From positions 1-63,443 of the IMG/VR virus record IMGVR_UViG_3300005253_000516: a DNA stretch of 63,443 bases, one strand, 5' to 3'. Below the pieces are notes generated by a model. The model searched no databases and was not told the DNA's origin. It saw only the letters and a program-made list of their open reading frames with translations. Numbering within the stretch: position 1 is the stretch's first letter; each line of letters begins with the position of its first letter. Source of the DNA: a virus. Made by a program: the position numbers and the translations under genes. Below, in pieces: positions 7,409-15,754 of the stretch.

Positions 7409-7800
7409 TGCTAGCGTTCCGCCTCGTGGGCCTCGAAGGACCGATCGTCCCATACGTGCGCATGACCCAGCGTAGCAAGCACGCGGACCCGAGGGCGCGG
7501 CGGTATCTCGCATCACAGCAGGCGCTCAAGATCCAACTGCGACAGCAGATGACCGAAAAGGACGAGTACGAGCCGTTGACGCGTGAGCCGCTAGAGGCGT
7601 TTCTGACGTTTTGGTGGGTGAACCACCGGCAGGATCTCGACAACCTCGTCAAAGCGATCCTAGACGCGGCCTCTGGTATCGTGTGGGCTGATGATAGATG
7701 GGTGGACCGATTCACCGCGTCGCGAGTGCCAAGGCGCGAGCAGACGTGTTTTTTGCAGGTGCGCAGCGTCGACGACGTGGAACGTTTGTTGAGGAGGTGA
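7405..7800 (+). CDS. rusA: RusA-type Holliday junction resolvase
   Basis: 131 residues, normal for the family. The catalytic pattern is visible: DLDNLVKAILDA followed by GIVWADDRWVDRF, giving the conserved acidic residues and Lys of RusA. These enzymes resolve branched DNA during phage recombination or before packaging. ATG at 7405 with GGGGATG upstream; 4-base overlap with the membrane protein gene. Confidence 0.88.
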   Translation: MMLAFRLVGLEGPIVPYVRMTQRSKHADPRARRYLASQQALKIQLRQQMTEKDEYEPLTREPLEAFLTFWWVNHRQDLDNLVKAILDAASGIVWADDRWVDRFTASRVPRREQTCFLQVRSVDDVERLLRR

Positions 7801-7803
7801 GAG

Positions 7804-8022
7804 ATGGCTGCGTTTCCGAAAGGCGCATTGATAGTTGGGCAACCAAGGATGCGTGACGGACAATGCGTCATGTCACTCGAGATAGACAAGCGCAGCAAAG
7901 AATGGCGCAAGTGGGCATGGGGAGTTGTCCGTCGCGAAGTAGCCAAGAACCGCATACCGTTCTGGCGCTGGCCGCAAGTGGCCTGCCTCGTGGGACGGTT
8001 CATGTGGCGAGTCTCGCGGTAA
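7804..8022 (+). CDS. Small phage protein, paralogue of 20128
   Basis: 72 residues, very similar to the protein at 20128 along its whole length (FPKGALIV, QPRMR, GVVRREVAKNRIPFWRWPQV, FMW). GAGGAGGTGAGAG precedes ATG. The conserved core is Trp-rich and basic. Function unknown. The pair indicates duplication of an early small gene. Confidence 0.75.
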   Translation: MAAFPKGALIVGQPRMRDGQCVMSLEIDKRSKEWRKWAWGVVRREVAKNRIPFWRWPQVACLVGRFMWRVSR

Positions 8023-8031
8023 AGGAGCAAG

Positions 8032-8316
8032 ATGGCAACAGGACCGGACGATCTGACTAGCTGGCGGCCGGACGATGGGAGCGAAGAGGAGGCGGAACGG
8101 GTGGCCGCCGATGGAAAGCGGTTTGTCGAGTCTATCGAGGCGGTATTCAGTCTTGGTGAGACATGCGCCAGGTTCATGGAGGCGTGGGATGCGGCGGCAG
8201 CCAACGGCCTAACAATGGAACAGTGGCGTGAGCTGCCGGGACCGCGGCGGGCTATGTTGGTGCAGCGAAGACGGGCCGGGCGTCGGGCTAGACAAACGCG
8301 ACGAAATGCGCGATAA
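8032..8316 (+). CDS. Hypothetical protein (94 aa)
   Basis: AAGGAGCAAG precedes ATG. Acidic N-terminal half and strongly basic C-terminal tail (QRRRAGRRARQTRRNAR). The tail could bind nucleic acid. No family recognised. Confidence 0.65.
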   Translation: MATGPDDLTSWRPDDGSEEEAERVAADGKRFVESIEAVFSLGETCARFMEAWDAAAANGLTMEQWRELPGPRRAMLVQRRRAGRRARQTRRNAR

Positions 8317-8334
8317 TGAGTAAGGAGGAACGAA

Positions 8335-8568
8335 ATGACAGCTAGAGGGATCCCGTTGTTCGTGGATAGTCTCATAACGGTGCTTGCCGCCATCGGAGAA
8401 TGGCTGGGATTTGGACAGCCACAGACGCCGCCCCTGCATCCTTGGTATGCTGGCGGAGTATTGTTGCCAGCACACTGGATAGAGAAAGGCGTCAGGGCTT
8501 GTGATTGGTGCGGATCGCCACAAGCAAAAGACCGTCTATCATGTATCAAATGCGGAGGCGCGCCATGA
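8335..8568 (+). CDS. Small protein with C-terminal zinc ribbon (77 aa)
   Basis: AAGGAGGAACGAA precedes ATG. A hydrophobic N-terminal part (FVDSLITVLAAIGEWLGF) is followed by CDWCGSPQAKDRLSCIKCG, two CxxC pairs suited to one zinc ion. Overlaps the next gene by 4 bases. Confidence 0.7.
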   Translation: MTARGIPLFVDSLITVLAAIGEWLGFGQPQTPPLHPWYAGGVLLPAHWIEKGVRACDWCGSPQAKDRLSCIKCGGAP

Positions 8569-8783
8569 CCCTACAAATCATCGCAGGCATCCTCGGCGGG
8601 GCTATCTTTGGGCTGTTCATCGGCGTGTGGTTGGGATGGGGGGCGCGGACGCTGAATATCACCAAGGCGGGGTATACGATGTTCACGGTAAAGGATCAGC
8701 TCTACATCGTGAGAGCGGCGGACATGGCGGAAGTCCTTGGGCGTGTGAATGCCAAGATGGATCAGCACGAGTTGAGGGAGTGA
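8565..8783 (+). CDS. Small membrane protein (72 aa)
   Basis: The start at 8565 is chosen because of the ATGA overlap and GGAGG upstream. The N-terminal membrane segment is LQIIAGILGGAIFGLFIGVWLGW, followed by a short soluble part. Function unknown. Confidence 0.7.
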   Translation: MTLQIIAGILGGAIFGLFIGVWLGWGARTLNITKAGYTMFTVKDQLYIVRAADMAEVLGRVNAKMDQHELRE

Positions 8784-8790
8784 GGATGCT

Positions 8791-9168
8791 ATGAGCCGTT
8801 GGGAAAACGAAACGTGCATACAATTGTATGACACCCTTGGGTCCTTTCAGTTTTTCGACAGGGCGGTGGCCTGTGTCGTCTCTTCTGACCTTGCGGTCTG
8901 TGCAGGCGATGAGTATTGCGAAGCTCTTGTGCGCACGTGGAAAGATGGGCTTTATAGCCTGTTTGGCAGAGAGTTTAGTCACGTGGATTTGGCTGACGAG
9001 CTATGGGTTTCGGTAGCAGACAAGGAACTAAGCTTGATTCTGTTCTGGGGAGAAGACCGCGAGGCATGTATCCAGGTTGCGCATAAAGATGACTACGTGA
9101 TCGCGCTATATGCGTCCAAGGGGCGGCTGCGCGGACTGGTAGAGCGTGCGAAAGAGGAAAGCGTTTGA
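8791..9168 (+). CDS. Hypothetical protein (125 aa)
   Basis: GAGTGAGGATGCT precedes ATG. A mixed alpha/beta soluble protein (LWVSVADKELSLILFWG, YVIALYASKGRLRGLVE). Last gene of the early rightward string; it meets the leftward operon 24 bases later. No family recognised. Confidence 0.65.
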   Translation: MSRWENETCIQLYDTLGSFQFFDRAVACVVSSDLAVCAGDEYCEALVRTWKDGLYSLFGREFSHVDLADELWVSVADKELSLILFWGEDREACIQVAHKDDYVIALYASKGRLRGLVERAKEESV

Positions 9169-9192
9169 TGCCCTTGGTGCCAACTTGGATGT

Positions 9193-9459
9193 TCATTGGG
9201 GCTTGCTCCACTGGTAGCGAATGGCGTCGTAGGCGGCCTTGCGAGCGGCGGGGAGCCGAAACTGGCAGGTGCCCATGATCTGTTTGAATTCGGAAAACGG
9301 AGAGCCGTCGCCGTACCATTGCGTAGTTGATTTGACGTACTGCCAGAGACCGTCGCCGACTGGATTTGTGCGGTAGCGAGAGGGTCCAGAGTCGCCTGTG
9401 AGGGCGAACTCCCAGCCGGCGTCACCGTAACGCGTGAGGCGAATCTTGAGCTTTACCAT
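9193..9459 (-). CDS. Hypothetical protein, leftward operon gene 3 (88 aa)
   Basis: GGAGGATGC precedes ATG on the - strand and the gene overlaps its upstream neighbour by 7 bases. Aromatic and basic (WEFALTGDSGPSRYRTNP, TTQWYGDGSPFSEFKQIM). No family recognised. Last gene of a three-gene operon read opposite to the rest of the genome. Confidence 0.7.
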   Translation of the reverse strand: MVKLKIRLTRYGDAGWEFALTGDSGPSRYRTNPVGDGLWQYVKSTTQWYGDGSPFSEFKQIMGTCQFRLPAARKAAYDAIRYQWSKPQ

Positions 9460-9671
9460 GCATCCTCCATACGATCATAGCAATCCGGGCACGAGCTGCC
9501 TGAGCTGGTGGACATCACCAGTTTTCGCAGGTACCAGTGGCCGCAGTCACATTTCATGCGCTCGCCACGTGGCTGCGGCTGCAAATGCTCTGCCTCTAGT
9601 TTGTCGAGGGGCGAGCTCTCCGGCGCTTGCCCCAGTTCGCCGATACCGAACCCGCTCGTTTTGTTCGTCAC
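9453..9671 (-). CDS. Small zinc-binding protein, leftward operon gene 2 (72 aa)
   Basis: GTG start with GAGGAG upstream. C-terminal CDCGHWYLRK and CPDCYDRM supply four Cys for a zinc ribbon. One-base overlap with the upstream stop. A possible DNA- or protein-binding regulator; function unknown. Confidence 0.68.
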   Translation of the reverse strand: MTNKTSGFGIGELGQAPESSPLDKLEAEHLQPQPRGERMKCDCGHWYLRKLVMSTSSGSSCPDCYDRMEDAW

Positions 9672-10021
9672 TAGCTCATCTCCTCATACTGCTCGATGTG
9701 CATCACCAGGCCGCCTCTGGTGTCGCGGTAGTAGTTCGTGTAGCCTCTGTAGTATCCCAGGTTGTAGGCCGACTCGCTGCGCTCTTCCGAGTAGTCCAGC
9801 TCGCAGGCTGCGTCGAGTCTGCCCTGGCCCATGCCTCGCGCATACTCGGGATCACTCTTCATCGCCGCCAGTGTCGCGTCTCGCATTTTCATGCCCAGGC
9901 GGCGGCCGCTCAGCCCTTTGCTCTTGAGATGCGTGCGGGTGGAGGCAAGGCTGGCCTCGCGCTCTTCGGCTGTTTTCGCCCAGTTCTGATCTTTTTGGCT
10001 GAGTGTGTATCTGAGCCTCAT
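9671..10021 (-). CDS. Hypothetical protein, leftward operon gene 1 (116 aa)
   Basis: The ATG at 10021 is chosen because AGAGGAGAGAACG precedes it and the promoter at 10070-10098 places the RNA start about 40 bases upstream. The N-terminal half is basic and helical; the C-terminal half is tyrosine-rich (YNLGYYRGYTNYYRD). No family recognised. Divergent from the terminase genes. Confidence 0.7.
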   Translation of the reverse strand: MRLRYTLSQKDQNWAKTAEEREASLASTRTHLKSKGLSGRRLGMKMRDATLAAMKSDPEYARGMGQGRLDAACELDYSEERSESAYNLGYYRGYTNYYRDTRGGLVMHIEQYEEMS

Positions 10022-10069
10022 CGTTCTCTCCTCTGCGCGTTCCCGTTTCTCACGTTTTCCACTAACCCC

Positions 10070-10098
10070 AGTGTACACGAGATAGCAGGCAATGTCAA
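10070..10098 (-). promoter_or_regulatory. Leftward sigma-70-like promoter
   Basis: On the - strand TTGACA (10098-10093), a 17-bp spacer and TACACT (10075-10070). It reads into the three-gene leftward operon. Confidence 0.8.
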
Positions 10099-10110
10099 GC
10101 GTTTTGGAGA

Positions 10111-10137
10111 CGAGTTTCGGGGTTTTGGGGAAACTCG
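10111..10137 (+). promoter_or_regulatory. Perfect 8-bp inverted repeat before the terminase genes
   Basis: CGAGTTTC (10111-10118) and GAAACTCG (10130-10137) flank an 11-base G/T loop in the divergent gap between the leftward operon and the terminase small subunit. It could be an operator, a leader hairpin or part of the packaging start site. No clear rightward promoter is seen in this gap. Confidence 0.5.
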
Positions 10138-10149
10138 TATGGTGATGAT

Positions 10150-10749
10150 GTGAGCGATCCCTGGGACCGCCAACGCGACGAGAATGGCGAACTCGAGCCG
10201 TCACTCTGGTGGATCCGTTTCGATGCGTATAGAGCGCAAAGCTCTGGTCGGTCAGTGGCCCAAGGCTATCGGGACTGGCGCGACGCAAAAGGTTATGCAA
10301 AGCTGCGGCATTCGGGCTATCCGAGCTCTTGGGTGCGCGCTTCTAATCGTTGGAACTGGAAAGAGCGCGCCGAAGCCTGGGACGAACACCGGCGCCAGCT
10401 AGATTACATCGCAGAGCAGGCCCAGCATGACGAGATGCGCAAGCGGCATGCCGACATCGGCAAGGCTCTACAGGGCGTTGGGGCGAAGGCGCTGATGCGG
10501 TTTCAGAGAAACGAAAGCGCAGAGCTAGAACCTGCCGACGCCCGCCTCTACCTCAAAGACGGCATCGGCATAGAGCGCACCGCGCGCGGCCTGCCGGTCG
10601 AATTGGTAGCTCTCTACAACATGAGCGACGAGGAACTACAAAAGGAACATGAGTGTATCAATAAGACCCTCACCGGCGTTGCTCCGTCGCAAGATGGCGA
10701 TAGAAGCGATAATGCTGGAGAGGGGCCTGACGCCGACGCCGCCGACTGA
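10150..10749 (+). CDS. Terminase small subunit (putative)
   Basis: 199 residues from a GTG with only a weak ribosome-binding site. The N-terminal pattern PSLWWIRFDAYRAQ, WVRASNRWNWKERAEAWDEHRRQ is typical of phage small-terminase-like proteins that recognise DNA and recruit the large subunit. Position directly before the large subunit supports this. The 3' end overlaps the large-subunit frame by about 100 bases. The Asp-Ala-rich tail is probably disordered. Confidence 0.65.
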   Translation: MSDPWDRQRDENGELEPSLWWIRFDAYRAQSSGRSVAQGYRDWRDAKGYAKLRHSGYPSSWVRASNRWNWKERAEAWDEHRRQLDYIAEQAQHDEMRKRHADIGKALQGVGAKALMRFQRNESAELEPADARLYLKDGIGIERTARGLPVELVALYNMSDEELQKEHECINKTLTGVAPSQDGDRSDNAGEGPDADAAD

Positions 10750-12250
10750 CCGCTACAGGGAGTGGGCGCTGAGGTACAAAGACGACTTTGCTGGATTCGC
10801 CCGCGACTGTATTCGCTTCCCTCGGGGGCAGTGGTTGGGGGACTATCAGGCCGAGATCTTGGGCGCCTTTACAGATCATGATAAAATCTCGGCACGCGGG
10901 ACACGTGGTCTCGGGAAAACCGCCATTGCGGCGATAGCCGCGCATGCGTTTGCATTGACTCGGGATGGCCTTGGCATACCCTGGAAGATTCCCACAAGCG
11001 CATCAAACGCCCGGCAGCTAATCCGTTATCTTTGGCCAGAGATTCGGTTGTGGGCGCCACGCATTCGCTGGGGCATGGTAGGGCGCAAGTCCTATAATCC
11101 CAGAACCGAGTTGCTGAAAACGAGCTTGAACTTGGAACATGGCCAGGCCTATACGGTCGTTGCGCCTACAAATCGAGAGGAGGGCACTGAGGGCGCGCAC
11201 GCTGAGGAGGTACTGCTAATCTATGACGAAGCGAAAGAAATCTCAGACGCGATGTTTGACGCTTCGGAAGGCATCTTCTCAACTGGCAATGGTAAGTGGT
11301 TCGTCATATCGACACCTGGCGCGCCAGTGGGCCGATTCTACGCTATTCACAGCAAAAAGCCCGGCTACGAGAAATGGTGGACGCGACATGTGAGCTGGCA
11401 AGAAGCTGTCGCCGCTGGTAGAATCAAGCAATCCTGGGTTGACGATATGCGCCTGGCCTGGGGTGAGGATTCTGTGCTATTCAAGCGCCAGGTACTAGGC
11501 GAGTTCGCCGCGCAGTCAGAGGACAGCATCATCCCGCTAGCCTGGGTCGAGGCGGCAATGGACCGATGGGAAGAGGACGACGGGCCTATCACAGCGATCG
11601 GCGTCGACGTGGGCAACGGTGGCGACCTATCGGTGATCGCGTGCGTGCGTGGCAAATGCGTTGCCGAGCTGCAAAAGATCGCCGTCGCGGCGGATCCGGC
11701 AACGTCAACGATGGGGCTCGCTGGCATCGTCGGGGGCCTGATTAACAAGCACAACCGCTTCGACTATAATGATCCGCGCAACCTGGCGAAACGGACGTTC
11801 ATCGATTCGATAGGCATAGGCGCGGGCGTTGTCCACCGGCTGCGTGAGATGGGCTACCCCGTCTCGGCGTTCAACGCTGCGCTGGGCACGACGCTGAAAG
11901 ACGAGGCGGGTCTGCTAGGATTTGCCAACTGGCGGGCGGCCGGATGGTGGACGATGCGTGAGTTGTTGGATCCGGCGCACAAAGTCAACTTAGCGCTGCC
12001 CGACGATGACGACTTGAAAGCGGAGCTCACGGCACCACGGGTGAAACGCATCACGAGTGAGGAGAAACGCCTAGTCGAGAGCAAAGCCGAGCTGCTCAAA
12101 GCCAACAGGTTGGGCCGCTCGACGGACTGCGCCGACGCGGTGATTCACGCGCTAGTGGGGCCGGTGTTGCTGGCTGAGTGGGAGCGCGCCGAGGGGCCGC
12201 CAGAGGAGAGGGTGGTGTACGAACCGTATGAGATGCCGAAGAGGTGGTAG
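10649..12250 (+). CDS. terL: Terminase large subunit
   Basis: 533 residues. ATPase: Walker A ARGTRGLGKT at 82-91, Walker B LLIYDE at 189-194, and a coupling-type FVISTPG. Nuclease: Asp320 in IGVDVGNGGD, Asp386 in FIDSIGIG and Asp493/Asp496 in STDCADAVIHAL form the RNase-H-like metal site. It pumps DNA into the prohead and cuts it. The start at 10649 overlaps the small subunit by 101 bases; a start at 10694 or 10712 is also possible. Confidence 0.92.
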   Translation: MSVSIRPSPALLRRKMAIEAIMLERGLTPTPPTDRYREWALRYKDDFAGFARDCIRFPRGQWLGDYQAEILGAFTDHDKISARGTRGLGKTAIAAIAAHAFALTRDGLGIPWKIPTSASNARQLIRYLWPEIRLWAPRIRWGMVGRKSYNPRTELLKTSLNLEHGQAYTVVAPTNREEGTEGAHAEEVLLIYDEAKEISDAMFDASEGIFSTGNGKWFVISTPGAPVGRFYAIHSKKPGYEKWWTRHVSWQEAVAAGRIKQSWVDDMRLAWGEDSVLFKRQVLGEFAAQSEDSIIPLAWVEAAMDRWEEDDGPITAIGVDVGNGGDLSVIACVRGKCVAELQKIAVAADPATSTMGLAGIVGGLINKHNRFDYNDPRNLAKRTFIDSIGIGAGVVHRLREMGYPVSAFNAALGTTLKDEAGLLGFANWRAAGWWTMRELLDPAHKVNLALPDDDDLKAELTAPRVKRITSEEKRLVESKAELLKANRLGRSTDCADAVIHALVGPVLLAEWERAEGPPEERVVYEPYEMPKRW

Positions 12251-12252
12251 AG

Positions 12253-12456
12253 ATGGGGAAAGTTTGGGAGACGAAATTCACCCCAGAGGGGGAGCGCCGC
12301 ATGGTGTACCTAGAGGAAAAACTAGGCCTCTCCCGGGGCGACGTGGTAGAGCGAGCGCTAACCTACTATCGCGCCTTGTGGGATGAAAAAGACAAAGGCG
12401 CAACGGTGGTGTTCCATTATGAGGGGAGCGAACTGAGAGAGTTGGTGATTCGCTAG
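12253..12456 (+). CDS. Ribbon-helix-helix-like small protein (67 aa)
   Basis: The ATG at 12253 is preferred to the GTG at 12244 because of GAGGTGG upstream. A short beta strand (WETKFTPEGERRM) followed by two helices (VYLEEKLGLSRGDVVERALTYYRALWD) fits the RHH DNA-binding fold. Possibly a repressor; its target is unknown. Confidence 0.65.
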   Translation: MGKVWETKFTPEGERRMVYLEEKLGLSRGDVVERALTYYRALWDEKDKGATVVFHYEGSELRELVIR

Positions 12457-12477
12457 GCGATGCCGAGGAGGTGGTAA

Positions 12478-12624
12478 GTGGGGATTTTGTGTTTCTTTGG
12501 ATTCCATTGGTGGCGACGTTCGTCGGGCGCATTCCGAGAATATCGCGTTTGCCGGGGCTGTAAGAGAATAGAATGGCGGGAACGACCAAGCAAAATATGG
12601 AAGCCATTGACCCTGTTATGGTGA
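12478..12624 (+). CDS. Small zinc-knuckle-like protein (48 aa)
   Basis: GTG start after GAGGAGGTGGTAA. The sequence begins MGILCFFGFHWWRR and carries CRGCKRIEW, with a basic-aromatic composition like other tiny phage proteins, including the one at 15292. Function unknown. Confidence 0.6.
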   Translation: MGILCFFGFHWWRRSSGAFREYRVCRGCKRIEWRERPSKIWKPLTLLW

Positions 12625-12671
12625 GGCTAGCATTGGCCGGGGTGGTCTATGCAATACCAAGGAGGTGATAG

Positions 12672-13082
12672 GTGAGTGACCGACACATTGAGGCGATTCC
12701 GGAGCGATGGATAACGTATACGTACAGGACGAGTGACGAGAATGAGTTGCAAGTTTGTATGGCAAGGAACCCCAAGTATCTATCGGGTGAGGAGAGAGTG
12801 TTTTGGGAGGCAACACACGACGATGACGATCCCCCGCGCACCCATCCTATTGCGGTATCGCTGATTCATCCTAGATGCCCGGCGCAGGGGCCTATAGCGC
12901 CCGAGGGCCACGTACAGATTGAGTTTCTACTGACCGAGGCCGCCGCCGATGACTTGGTGATTCGGTTAGCCAGAGGACTCCAGATGTGGCGAGGCGAGCT
13001 AACCGTTGAGCAGTCGATAGCTGCTATCCCAGAAGACAGCGCCAAGGCAAAGGCCGCGAGGGAATTGAGAGAGGAGGGGTGA
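12672..13082 (+). CDS. Hypothetical protein (136 aa)
   Basis: GTG start after a near-ideal GGAGGTGAT. Acidic, mixed structure, with a helical C-terminus (AADDLVIRLARGLQMW, KAKAARELREEG). No family recognised. Confidence 0.7.
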   Translation: MSDRHIEAIPERWITYTYRTSDENELQVCMARNPKYLSGEERVFWEATHDDDDPPRTHPIAVSLIHPRCPAQGPIAPEGHVQIEFLLTEAAADDLVIRLARGLQMWRGELTVEQSIAAIPEDSAKAKAARELREEG

Positions 13083-13273
13083 TGACTGAGACAGAGGTAA
13101 CTATAAACGCCTCCGACGTGGCGGTATCCGTGACAACGCACGCGCGGCTTGGGGCGAGCGAATGGCAAGTGCGTCTCTGGCTAGGTTGGCAGTTTGTGAT
13201 GCTAGCGGCGCGTATTCTGGCGCATGGTGTTACCCTCGGCTTTGGCGAGGATGAAGGGAGGACCGATGTCTGA
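13082..13273 (+). CDS. Hypothetical protein with hydrophobic segment (63 aa)
   Basis: ATG overlaps the previous stop (TGATG) behind GAGGAGGGG. A hydrophobic stretch (VRLWLGWQFVMLAARILAHGV) suggests a membrane-associated peptide. Confidence 0.62.
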   Translation: MTETEVTINASDVAVSVTTHARLGASEWQVRLWLGWQFVMLAARILAHGVTLGFGEDEGRTDV

Positions 13274-13616
13274 GACAGAGGCCACGTACAAGACAGAGGA
13301 GTGCCTGCCCGAGTGCGAGACGGGCAGCGTTGAGAGGATGCTAGAGGCGGCGATGGCGTGGAATCGGGGCATTGCCAGCGACATGGTATTCGATATGGCG
13401 CCGCATGATGTACGGCTGCTGAGAGACAGGCAGGATAGCCAGACGAAGCTCTTGCGCAACATCCTGGCGAAGATACGCGGTAGCGTTAAGGCATCCGTTG
13501 TTGCTCGCGGAGAACATGAGCAGAGATGTCCGCAATGCAATGCTGATATTGGCGTATTGACGCAACTCTATAATCTGGAGCTGAAATACATACCGGAGCA
13601 CACAACACACGGGTAG
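13266..13616 (+). CDS. Hypothetical protein with C-terminal CxxC (116 aa)
   Basis: The ATG at 13266, after GGGAGGACCG and overlapping the previous stop, is preferred to a longer upstream start. A helical centre (VRLLRDRQDSQTKLLRNILAKI) is followed by RCPQCNADIG. Function unknown. Confidence 0.65.
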   Translation: MSETEATYKTEECLPECETGSVERMLEAAMAWNRGIASDMVFDMAPHDVRLLRDRQDSQTKLLRNILAKIRGSVKASVVARGEHEQRCPQCNADIGVLTQLYNLELKYIPEHTTHG

Positions 13617-13630
13617 CAGAAAGAGGCTAA

Positions 13631-15283
13631 ATGCCGAGCTTAAAAGAGAACGTCCGAAACCTATTCCCTGGCCCGAGGATGCGCAGCGCGTTTGAGCAAG
13701 CGCGTCAACGCGCTGAGGACATCGCTGGCGTGCTAGATGACGTGTTCACGCACCGCGCCTACTATCTCACCGGCGAGCAGGACATGAAAGCCGAGGAGCT
13801 GGACTCACGGGCCCTTGCCAACCTGCGACGGCGTAGCCAATGGATCCCCATCACGGGGGGCCAGGCCGACGATCAAGACGAGGCCTTGCGCCGCGATGAA
13901 ATCGTGCCCATCTCTCGCAGAATGCAGCGTTGGGACCCCCTCACCAAGCGCATCGTCGCTACCTGGACCGACTTCGGCTTTGGCCAGGACGTTCTCATAA
14001 TGCCGGAGGCCGACGACGTAAAAAAGTGGTGGTCCGAGTACTGGACGGCCCTGCGCAATAGGCCGATTCTTGGCGCGCGCGAGCTGCACAAGCTGTCGGA
14101 CAAAACGTTAGTCGACGGTGAGTTCTTTTTCGTCTATTTCACTGATCGGAACACCGGTCAGGTGACGACGCGCACTATCGATACGCTAGAGATCACTGAG
14201 TTCATCACTCTGCCAAGCGATAATCAGACCGTGCTATACTACAAGCGCCAGTGGCAAGAGGGCGACCTTGCGAAACAGAAGACGGTCTACTACCCCCACT
14301 GGCTAGCGACAGACGAGCAGCTAGCCAAGGCGGACTTGCCCAAAGATGCCGCGCTTGCCCAAGAGCAAGATAACGGCATTGACAAAGAAGATGACACCAT
14401 CGACGTAGACATGATGCAGGTCGCGCTCACCTCGCAGACAAAGCGTGGCTGGCCTTTAATGGCCGCGAGTCAGGACTGGAACCGGGCATACATCGACTTT
14501 TTGCAGAACCGCGCTGCCGTCGCGCGCTCCGTGGCTACCTACGTGGACCGCGTGAGCGTGGACGGCGGGTCTCGGGCAGTAACTTCATTCACGAATCTCT
14601 TGCAGTCAAGCCTAGTGACCGATCCCGACTCAGGGGAAACGAACCCTGTGCCAGCGGCGGCCTCTATGGCTATCACGAATAAGGCGGTCAAGTGGGACCG
14701 TTTCAATATGAGCAGCGGGGCGCAGGACGCCAAGGCGGATGGGGCAATGCTGTTCAACATGGTGGGCATCGGGGCCGGGCTGTTCCCGCACTGGCTTGGG
14801 ATGGGGGAAAGCTTCCGGTTGGCTACCGCTAGCGCTATGGAAACCCCGACTCTCCGCAACTTTGAGCGGTATCAGCGCTTCTGGCAATCCGTCTGGCAAG
14901 ACATGTACGACCACGTGCTAGCCATGGCGGAGAAGCACGGCGGTCAGAACTTCCAGGAAAAGGGCGTCGAGATCGCGCTGGATCCGCTACTGCAGACGAA
15001 CCTTTCTGAGTTGGCAACGGCCATCGAACAAGTGAAGGACGTCCCCGAGATTGCGTTGCCCCCGAAAGAGCTCACCAGGCTATTCCTGCAGGCGCTCAAG
15101 ATCGAGGACGTGGAAGATTTCATCGCCAAAGAGTTCCCCGAGGATGACGCCGGCCAGGAACGCGCCGCGGTGAAAGTGGCAGATCTGGCGGCGATGCGAG
15201 AGCTAATAGCAGAGGCGGCGAATGGGGGCGGCCCCGAAGCGTTGCGGATGGTAGGCGAGGCGTTCTTGGATTCGCTGGGGTAG
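13631..15283 (+). CDS. Phage portal protein
   Basis: 550 residues, a normal portal size. It follows the terminase and has characteristic portal features: an N-terminal region ending in WDPLTKRIVATWTDFGFG, then DGEFFFVYFTDRNTGQVTTRTID and a helical C-terminal crown. The portal dodecamer forms the DNA gate at the capsid vertex and docks terminase. No HNH or protease fusion is seen. Confidence 0.8.
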   Translation: MPSLKENVRNLFPGPRMRSAFEQARQRAEDIAGVLDDVFTHRAYYLTGEQDMKAEELDSRALANLRRRSQWIPITGGQADDQDEALRRDEIVPISRRMQRWDPLTKRIVATWTDFGFGQDVLIMPEADDVKKWWSEYWTALRNRPILGARELHKLSDKTLVDGEFFFVYFTDRNTGQVTTRTIDTLEITEFITLPSDNQTVLYYKRQWQEGDLAKQKTVYYPHWLATDEQLAKADLPKDAALAQEQDNGIDKEDDTIDVDMMQVALTSQTKRGWPLMAASQDWNRAYIDFLQNRAAVARSVATYVDRVSVDGGSRAVTSFTNLLQSSLVTDPDSGETNPVPAAASMAITNKAVKWDRFNMSSGAQDAKADGAMLFNMVGIGAGLFPHWLGMGESFRLATASAMETPTLRNFERYQRFWQSVWQDMYDHVLAMAEKHGGQNFQEKGVEIALDPLLQTNLSELATAIEQVKDVPEIALPPKELTRLFLQALKIEDVEDFIAKEFPEDDAGQERAAVKVADLAAMRELIAEAANGGGPEALRMVGEAFLDSLG

Positions 15284-15291
15284 GAGGGGAG

Positions 15292-15486
15292 ATGGTTCGT
15301 CGATTCTTTCGCTGGCTTTGGTGCCAGATAGCAGGGCATCATCTGTTTGGCTCCTCAGAGTGGCGTACTGATGGCATACACTGCCGCTATTGTGATTGGA
15401 CCAGGAGCGCTGCCAAGTGCGACGCGATACTGCATCGCCCTCCTGGGACTTGGGCGTGGTTCATTGAACGGCGGAATAATGCCTAG
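15292..15486 (+). CDS. Small zinc-binding-like protein (64 aa)
   Basis: GGAGGGGAG precedes ATG. Aromatic, basic N-terminus (RRFFRWLWCQIAGHH) and HCRYCDWTRSAAKC. Resembles the tiny protein at 12478 in style. Function unknown. Confidence 0.6.
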   Translation: MVRRFFRWLWCQIAGHHLFGSSEWRTDGIHCRYCDWTRSAAKCDAILHRPPGTWAWFIERRNNA

Positions 15487-15754
15487 CATCTCTCCCGTAG
15501 ACACGGCTGTATTCGCCCGCGTCGCGCCTGAGTTCGCCGAGGCCGTCGCGCGGTGCCAGAAGGATCGGTTGTTGAGCGGCATCAAAGTTCGCCGCATGGC
15601 CACGCAGATTCAAACGTATTTCGACATGGCGGGGATCAAAGACGGCGACATTTACTCCTTGCACTGGGACGGGATCGTGTTGGTCATGGGTGCGATGTAC
15701 ACGCTGGGAATCGAGAAGGGGCGGAGGAGCAAGGGGAGGAGAAAGCGTGGCTAA
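15479..15754 (+). CDS. Hypothetical protein (91 aa)
   Basis: The ATG at 15479 overlaps the previous stop region; an upstream start in the same frame would overlap heavily. A soluble alpha/beta sequence (FARVAPEFAEAVARCQKDRLL) with a basic tail (KGRRSKGRRKRG). No family recognised. Confidence 0.6.
   Translation: MPSISPVDTAVFARVAPEFAEAVARCQKDRLLSGIKVRRMATQIQTYFDMAGIKDGDIYSLHWDGIVLVMGAMYTLGIEKGRRSKGRRKRG

Noticed and set aside
7380-8549. Long reverse-strand frame (389 codons)
   Set aside because: Antisense shadow of several overlapping + strand genes with ribosome-binding sites; composition not protein-like.
12597-12668. 23-codon frame before the gene at 12672
   Set aside because: No ribosome-binding site and overlap with the supported small gene at 12478.
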